Source of the DNA: Sulfurospirillum sp. UCH001
GTDB taxonomy: Bacteria; Campylobacterota; Campylobacteria; Campylobacterales; Sulfurospirillaceae
Direction of reading: 5' to 3'
Length of the DNA stretch: 64,000 bases
Assembly: GCF_001548035.1 (NCBI RefSeq)
Contig: NZ_AP014723.1
Span: 1,178,001-1,242,000, forward strand
Shown: positions 59,587 through 64,000 of the stretch, one piece after another
Layout: every line of letters begins with the position of its first letter
How positions within the stretch are numbered: position 1 is the stretch's first letter
Notes under the pieces: model-generated
Database searches by the model: none
The model's input: only the letters and a program-made list of their open reading frames with translations
Told to the model about the DNA's origin: nothing
Position numbers and translations under genes: made by a program

Positions 59587-61017
59587 ATGCAATTTGAAGT
59601 TGTGATTGGACTTGAGGTTCATGCTCAGTTAAATACAAAAACCAAGATTTTTTGCAGTTGTCCAACCAGTTTTGGAGATGAACCTAACACCAATGTCTGT
59701 GAAGTTTGTCTAGGGCTCCCTGGCGCACTTCCTGTTTTAAACAAAGAAGCTGTTAAAAAGGCTATTGCCCTAGGAACGGCTATTAATGCAACAATCAATC
59801 AAAAGTCTATTTTTAACCGCAAAAATTACTTCTATCCAGATCTTCCAAAAGGCTATCAGATCAGTCAATTTGAGATTCCTATTGTTGAAAATGGTGAGAT
59901 TATTATCGATTTTGAAGACGGGGTTAAAAAACGTATTGGTGTCACACGTGCGCACCTTGAAGAAGATGCGGGTAAAAATATCCATCATGGCAATGTCTCT
60001 CATGTGGACTTAAATCGTGCAGGAACGCCGCTTCTTGAGATCGTCAGTGAACCAGATATGAGAAGCAGCGAAGAGGCTGTGTTGTACCTCAAGAAATTGC
60101 ATGCGATTTTACGCTATCTTGACATCAGTGATGCCAATATGCAAGAGGGAAGCTTCCGCTGTGACGCAAACGTTTCTATCCGTCCCAAAGGCGATACAAA
60201 GCTTTATACAAGAGCGGAGATTAAAAACCTAAACTCATTCAAATTTATTCAAAAGGCGATTGATTACGAAGTACAACGTCAGAGTGAAGCATGGGAAGAT
60301 GGCGTTTATGAAAGAGAAGTAGTTCAAGAAACCAGACTTTATGATACAGAAAAAAATGAAACACGAAGTATGAGAGGCAAAGAGGATAGTGCGGAGTACC
60401 GTTATTTCCCAGATCCTGACTTGCTTCCTGTTTTGATTCCAGATGATATGCTCGCAGAGTGTGTTCAGATTCCAGAGCTTCCAGACCAAAAGCGTGATCG
60501 TTTTTTAAAAGAGTATGGCATTAAAGAGTACGATGCTAATGTCATTACCTCAAGTGTTGAAATGGCACATTTTTATGAAACAATGATCAATGAAGGTGCT
60601 GGTGCCAAAAACGCTGTGACGTGGCTTACTGTTGAGCTTCTTGCACGTTTAAATAATGGTATGACACTTCTTACCTCACCTGTGGATGCGATTAAATTAG
60701 CAGCAATTGTTAAGAGGATTGAAGATGGAACCATTAGTGGTAAAGCAGCAAAAGAAGTACTTGACTATTTGATGGAAAATAAGATCAGTGTTGATGAAAC
60801 AATTGAAAAACTGGGACTTAAGCAAGTAAGTGATGATGGTGCTATCTTAGCTATTATTGATGCCATTATCGCGGCAAATGCAGATAAAGTGGCAGAATAT
60901 AAAAGTGGTAAAGATAAACTCTTTGGTTTCTTTGTGGGTCAAACCATGAAAGAGAGTAAGGGGACCGCAAATCCTGCTAAAGTTAATGAACTTTTAAAAT
61001 CTAGACTTGATGCATAA
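59587..61017 (+). CDS. gatB: Asp-tRNA(Asn)/Glu-tRNA(Gln) amidotransferase subunit B
   Basis: 476 residues. [37 protein letters not shown] and the zinc Cys residues therein, plus [21 protein letters not shown] and [10 protein letters not shown] are GatB hallmarks; the C-terminal GatB/YqeY domain ends the protein. Converts misacylated Glu-tRNA(Gln) (and Asp-tRNA(Asn)) to the amide form with GatA and GatC, which are elsewhere. Confidence 0.97.
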   Translation: MQFEVVIGLEVHAQLNTKTKIFCSCPTSFGDEPNTNVCEVCLGLPGALPVLNKEAVKKAIALGTAINATINQKSIFNRKNYFYPDLPKGYQISQFEIPIVENGEIIIDFEDGVKKRIGVTRAHLEEDAGKNIHHGNVSHVDLNRAGTPLLEIVSEPDMRSSEEAVLYLKKLHAILRYLDISDANMQEGSFRCDANVSIRPKGDTKLYTRAEIKNLNSFKFIQKAIDYEVQRQSEAWEDGVYEREVVQETRLYDTEKNETRSMRGKEDSAEYRYFPDPDLLPVLIPDDMLAECVQIPELPDQKRDRFLKEYGIKEYDANVITSSVEMAHFYETMINEGAGAKNAVTWLTVELLARLNNGMTLLTSPVDAIKLAAIVKRIEDGTISGKAAKEVLDYLMENKISVDETIEKLGLKQVSDDGAILAIIDAIIAANADKVAEYKSGKDKLFGFFVGQTMKESKGTANPAKVNELLKSRLDA

Positions 61018-61915
61018 GTTGGCTCGCGTGAGTATAGCAGTCATTGGAGCAGGCAAATGGGGGCAAGCACTTCAATTTGCCATTTCTCGTAATTTCCCTT
61101 GTAAGATTACCTCACGCCAATTCAAAGATATTGAAAATTTTGTCAGTCTTGAAGAAGCTTTAAAGTGTGAATATCTCATCTTTGCACTTCCTGCACAAGT
61201 CGTACGTGGCTGGTTGGAAGAGCATTTTACATTTAGTGGGCAAAAAATTCTTGTGGCGGCTAAAGGTATAGAGCAGGGCAGTGGATCTTTTCTTAATGAA
61301 ATTTTTGCGAAGCATATTCCAGAAGATCATCTAAGCTTCTTATCGGGACCTTCTTTTGCAAGTGAGGTCATGCAAGGACTTCCTACAGCCGTCGTTATTA
61401 ATTCAACCAATGAAACGCTCTCAAAAGAGTTTGCTTCTTTTTTCCCTTCATTTATGAAAACCTATACATCAAAAGATGTGATTGGCGCAGAAGTATGTGG
61501 CGCGTATAAAAACGTTCTTGCGATTGCCAGTGGTATCTGTGACGGGCTAAAATTAGGCAATAATGCAAGAGCGAGTCTCATTGCACGTGGACTTGTCGAA
61601 ATGCGTCGTTTTGGGAAGTTTTTTGGTGCACATGATGAGACTTTTTTAGGCTTAAGTGGCGCAGGCGATCTTTTCTTAACAGCTTCTAGCACACTTTCTC
61701 GGAATTACCGTGTCGGGCTTTTCTTGGCAGAAGGTAAAAAACTCGAAGATATTTTAAACACACTTGGTGAAGTGGCTGAGGGCGTCTTTACCTCTGAAGC
61801 AATTTTTGAGCTTTCTTCTAAATACAGTATTTACACCCCAATTGCACATGAAATAGCGCTTATTTTAAAAGGCAAAGAGCCAAAAGTAAGCGTGAAAGAT
61901 TTGTTGGCTGATTGA
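61010..61915 (+). CDS. gpsA: glycerol-3-phosphate dehydrogenase (NAD(P)+)
   Basis: 301 residues from ATG 61010 inside the gatB stop region; GTG 61028 is an alternative. [15 protein letters not shown] (Rossmann loop), [50 protein letters not shown] and [12 protein letters not shown] match GpsA. Makes sn-glycerol-3-phosphate for phospholipids. Overlaps gatB by 8 bp and is followed by a GH3-like gene. Confidence 0.95.
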   Translation: MHKLARVSIAVIGAGKWGQALQFAISRNFPCKITSRQFKDIENFVSLEEALKCEYLIFALPAQVVRGWLEEHFTFSGQKILVAAKGIEQGSGSFLNEIFAKHIPEDHLSFLSGPSFASEVMQGLPTAVVINSTNETLSKEFASFFPSFMKTYTSKDVIGAEVCGAYKNVLAIASGICDGLKLGNNARASLIARGLVEMRRFGKFFGAHDETFLGLSGAGDLFLTASSTLSRNYRVGLFLAEGKKLEDILNTLGEVAEGVFTSEAIFELSSKYSIYTPIAHEIALILKGKEPKVSVKDLLAD

Positions 61916-61917
61916 CA

Positions 61918-63015
61918 ATGCTAAAGCTTCTTTTCTCCTGCTTATTTGTTTTTTCTACGTTGGTTCATGCAAAAACTCCTTCATTAGAAGAGATGATTGC
62001 GCAGATGGTTATTATCGGTTTTGATGGAACAAAAGAGGGCGATAAATGGGTTGACCAAATCGCAAAAGATATCAAGCGTGAAAAAATCGGTGGTGTCTTT
62101 TTAAGTGAAAAAAATATTCAAAATATAACACAACTCAAAAAGCTCAATGAGTATCTTAAATCCAATGCCCCTAAAGAACTCCCGCTTATTGTTGCAGTTG
62201 AGCATGAAGGTGGTGATAAGAGTATATTTGATGCAAAAAAAGGTTTTACTGAAGTTGCATCTGCTTATGAACTAGCCAAAAATAAGGATATTGTTGAAAC
62301 AGAAGCACTCTATCAAAAATTAAGCACTGAACTATCAAAAAGCGGTGTCAATGTTAATTTTGCTCCTGTTCTTGATTTGCAACCTAAAAAAGATATCTAT
62401 GAGAGTTCAAAGTTACAACGCAGTTATTCGAGTTATGAAGAAATTGTAACAACTTATGCGATGCTGTTTATCAATGCTCTTTATGCAGAAGGTGTGATGC
62501 CTGTCGTGAAATATTTTCCAACAGCAGGAGCCAATCTTTGGAATAACTTCTCTAGTGAAGAAGATGTCACCAAAACATGGCGCTTTGAACAATTAAAGCC
62601 TTATTATGATTTGATTGCTTTTGGTAAGATGGATGCTGTTTTGATGTCGCATGTGATGCAAAAAGAGATTGATCCTAAAAATCCAACCTTGTTTTCAAAA
62701 TTAGTGATTCAAGGATTGCTCCGCGATAAAATGCATTTTGAAGGTGTAGTCTTCGCTGATAATTTACGCACCAATTCTATTGCAAGCAGTGTTGATTTTA
62801 AACAACGCGTTATTCGCTCTATCGATGCAGGAGCTGATATATTGGTATTTACAAACTATTTTGCAGATAACGCAAGTATGCCTTTTACAATTAATAAAAT
62901 TATTATCGATGCCATAAAAAATGGTGAGCTAAAAGAGGAACGTATAGCGCTTTCGTATGAGCGTATTGTGAAGTTTAAACAAAAACTATCAAAGAGGGGA
63001 AGCCATGTTAATTAA
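61918..63015 (+). CDS. glycoside hydrolase family 3-like exported protein, active site altered
   Basis: 365 residues from ATG 61918; a signal peptide (LLFSCLFVFSTLVHA) is clear. The barrel follows NagZ/GH3: IVAVEHEGGD (D-E-G-G region), NVNFAPVLDL, VKYFPTAGA, LMSHVMQ, and GVVFADNLRTNSI. Compared with active enzymes, KHFPGHG has become KYFPTAG and the loop with the general acid/base His-Asp dyad is not recognisable, while the nucleophile position Asp (in FADNL) is kept. It may bind peptidoglycan fragments without turning over. Stop overlaps the next gene by 11 bp. Confidence 0.8.
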   Translation: MLKLLFSCLFVFSTLVHAKTPSLEEMIAQMVIIGFDGTKEGDKWVDQIAKDIKREKIGGVFLSEKNIQNITQLKKLNEYLKSNAPKELPLIVAVEHEGGDKSIFDAKKGFTEVASAYELAKNKDIVETEALYQKLSTELSKSGVNVNFAPVLDLQPKKDIYESSKLQRSYSSYEEIVTTYAMLFINALYAEGVMPVVKYFPTAGANLWNNFSSEEDVTKTWRFEQLKPYYDLIAFGKMDAVLMSHVMQKEIDPKNPTLFSKLVIQGLLRDKMHFEGVVFADNLRTNSIASSVDFKQRVIRSIDAGADILVFTNYFADNASMPFTINKIIIDAIKNGELKEERIALSYERIVKFKQKLSKRGSHVN

Positions 63016-64000
63016 AAATGCTTTAGTGTCAACACCTAAAGGAGTTGTGAATCAAAATGTCTTGATTGATGAAGGTAAAATAGTTGCGATCTCAGAGCAT
63101 CTTGACGCATCTAATCATGAAGTTATCGATGCACAAGGGCTCTACTTGCTTCCAGGCCTCATCGATCTTAACGTGCGCTTTTCCAATAGCTGTCTCAATC
63201 AAGAACATATTGATAAACTTTCAAATAGTTGTCTTAAAGGTGGTGTCACTACAGCGGTTGTTATGTCTGACTTTATGCCAAGACTTGATAGCGCGACACT
63301 CTTAGAACTTGTTAAGTTTAAAATTGACCAAGCAAAAATAAACCTTCAAATCAGTACACCTCTCGCAGATGAAAAAGAAGATCAACTCCATAATATTGCA
63401 ACACTTCTTAATAATGGCGCAGCAGCGATATTAGCAGATTCACATCGCAATGCCAATCTGCTTAGACGTGGTATGCAATATGCAACAATGAAGCAAAAAC
63501 CACTCTTTGTACAATGTTATGAGCCAAATTTGGATGATAATGGATTGATGAATGATGGCGTAATTGCTTCTAAACTTGGCCTTTCTGGAATTTCAAAAAT
63601 CTCAGAAACAGCTGAAGTTGCTAAGGTTTCAGAGCTGGCTTATTTTTATGGTGCCACTGTTGTTTTAAAAGCGCTTTCAACCAAACGTTCTTTAGAGATT
63701 GCAAAAGCGCATAAAGCACTTAAAGGTGAGCTTTATACAGAGGTTTCCATTCATCATCTATGTAAAAATGACAGCAGTTGTGATGGATTTAATACCTATG
63801 CAAAGCTCATGCCGCCATTACGCGAAGAAGAAGAGCGTAAAGCTTTAGTGCATGCACTTCAAGAAGGAAGTGTTGATATTCTTACTTCAGCACATTCCCC
63901 GAAATCAATTTTATATAAAGATGTGGCATTTGAAGATGCAGCTTTTGGTATTGGCTCAATTGAAGAATTCTTAACACTTGCTCATACATTCCTTGTCAAA
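63005..64000 (+). CDS. dihydroorotase-like protein (PyrC-type), no metal ligands; 3' end beyond window
   Basis: At least 332 residues, cut by the window edge; GAGGGGA lies 5 nt before the ATG. Layout follows class I dihydroorotase: GLYLLPGLIDLNVRF at the usual HxH position, GGVTTAVVMSDFMP, GLMNDGVIASKLGLSGI, SIHHLCKND, KLMPPLREEEERKALVHAL and ILTSAHSP. Each zinc ligand is replaced: HxH is NVR, the ED/His after QC is YE, HxxHxS is VLKALS and TDHAP is TSAHS. Like the inactive PyrC' subunits that associate with aspartate transcarbamoylase, it probably has a structural or regulatory role. A true pyrC must exist elsewhere. Confidence 0.85.
   Translation, partial: MLIKNALVSTPKGVVNQNVLIDEGKIVAISEHLDASNHEVIDAQGLYLLPGLIDLNVRFSNSCLNQEHIDKLSNSCLKGGVTTAVVMSDFMPRLDSATLLELVKFKIDQAKINLQISTPLADEKEDQLHNIATLLNNGAAAILADSHRNANLLRRGMQYATMKQKPLFVQCYEPNLDDNGLMNDGVIASKLGLSGISKISETAEVAKVSELAYFYGATVVLKALSTKRSLEIAKAHKALKGELYTEVSIHHLCKNDSSCDGFNTYAKLMPPLREEEERKALVHALQEGSVDILTSAHSPKSILYKDVAFEDAAFGIGSIEEFLTLAHTFLVK

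Noticed and set aside
1-64000. CRISPR arrays, insertion sequences, integrases, rRNA or tRNA genes
   Set aside because: I looked for repeated spacer-like units, transposase motifs and cloverleaf patterns in the intergenic regions and found none.

Overview
The window looks like chromosome of a free-living member of the Campylobacterota, most likely Sulfurospirillum or a close relative. This rests on low-GC coding sequence, sigma-28 promoters of the TAAAGTTT-N11-GCCGATAA type, histidine kinases with the MISMIAHQWRQPLS H-box, a CmeRABC-type efflux locus with a CmeR-like operator, FlgJ reduced to its rod-binding half, an atpB gene away from the other atp genes, and a TlpD-like cytosolic chemoreceptor. 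No CRISPR array, insertion sequence, rRNA or tRNA was seen. Genes are packed tightly, with many 1-15 bp overlaps.

Layout. 1-3.2 kb: end of a sigma-54 activator without a helix-turn-helix, a SIR2-like protein, a superoxide reductase, and a pair of proteins that look like cysteine-stripped relatives of the SdhB and SdhE (HdrB) subunits of fumarate reductase. 3.3-6.9 kb: thiL, truD, RNase P RNA and a cation/proton antiporter. 6.9-15.7 kb: signalling block with a Cache-PAS-GGDEF-EAL protein, then a TonB-receptor-like barrel, a YfiR-like periplasmic protein, a histidine kinase and a receiver-PAS-GGDEF-EAL protein. 15.7-18.7 kb: TPP riboswitch with thiD-cytX-thiM. 18.8-22.1 kb: ferritin-like protein, ZupT, CZB chemoreceptor, PhnP-like hydrolase. 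22.1-26.0 kb (minus): acidic small protein, ABC-F ATPase, motAB. 26.1-32.8 kb: cmeR-cmeABC with promoter, operator and terminator. 32.8-33.3 kb: an unrecognised 53-residue secreted peptide gene and hairpins. 33.3-38.4 kb (minus): a repair and light-damage group: TIGR03915/TIGR03916 radical SAM pair, nitroreductase, photolyase and a TudS-YbgA (RudS-type) protein. 38.6-46.0 kb: iorAB-paaK-ACT-paaK operon (minus), and divergently a small accessory protein with its sodium:solute symporter. 46.0-54.5 kb: flagellar genes flaG-fliD-fliS-fliT-like (minus) and, after rsmD and a DUF1003 gene, flgI-flgJ-flgM-flgN-flgK (plus). 54.5-64 kb: a lone OppC-type permease, TIGR02757 protein, SulP transporter, tautomerase, atpB, thiE, gatB, gpsA, a GH3-like protein and a catalytically stripped dihydroorotase-like protein cut by the window edge.

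How the parts connect. Thiamine salvage is spread over thiL, thiD-cytX-thiM and thiE, with TPP control visible only on thiD. Motility genes are tied together by three recognisable sigma-28 promoters (motAB, flaG operon, flgM). The iorAB-paaK operon suggests interconversion of aromatic 2-oxo acids, aryl-CoA thioesters and aryl acetates, with the divergent symporter a candidate for acid uptake. Several proteins keep a fold but have lost catalytic residues (SdhB/SdhE-like pair, PyrC-like, GH3-like, SIR2-like), and these are the most interesting loci together with the TonB-receptor-like/YfiR-like/kinase cluster and the repair group.
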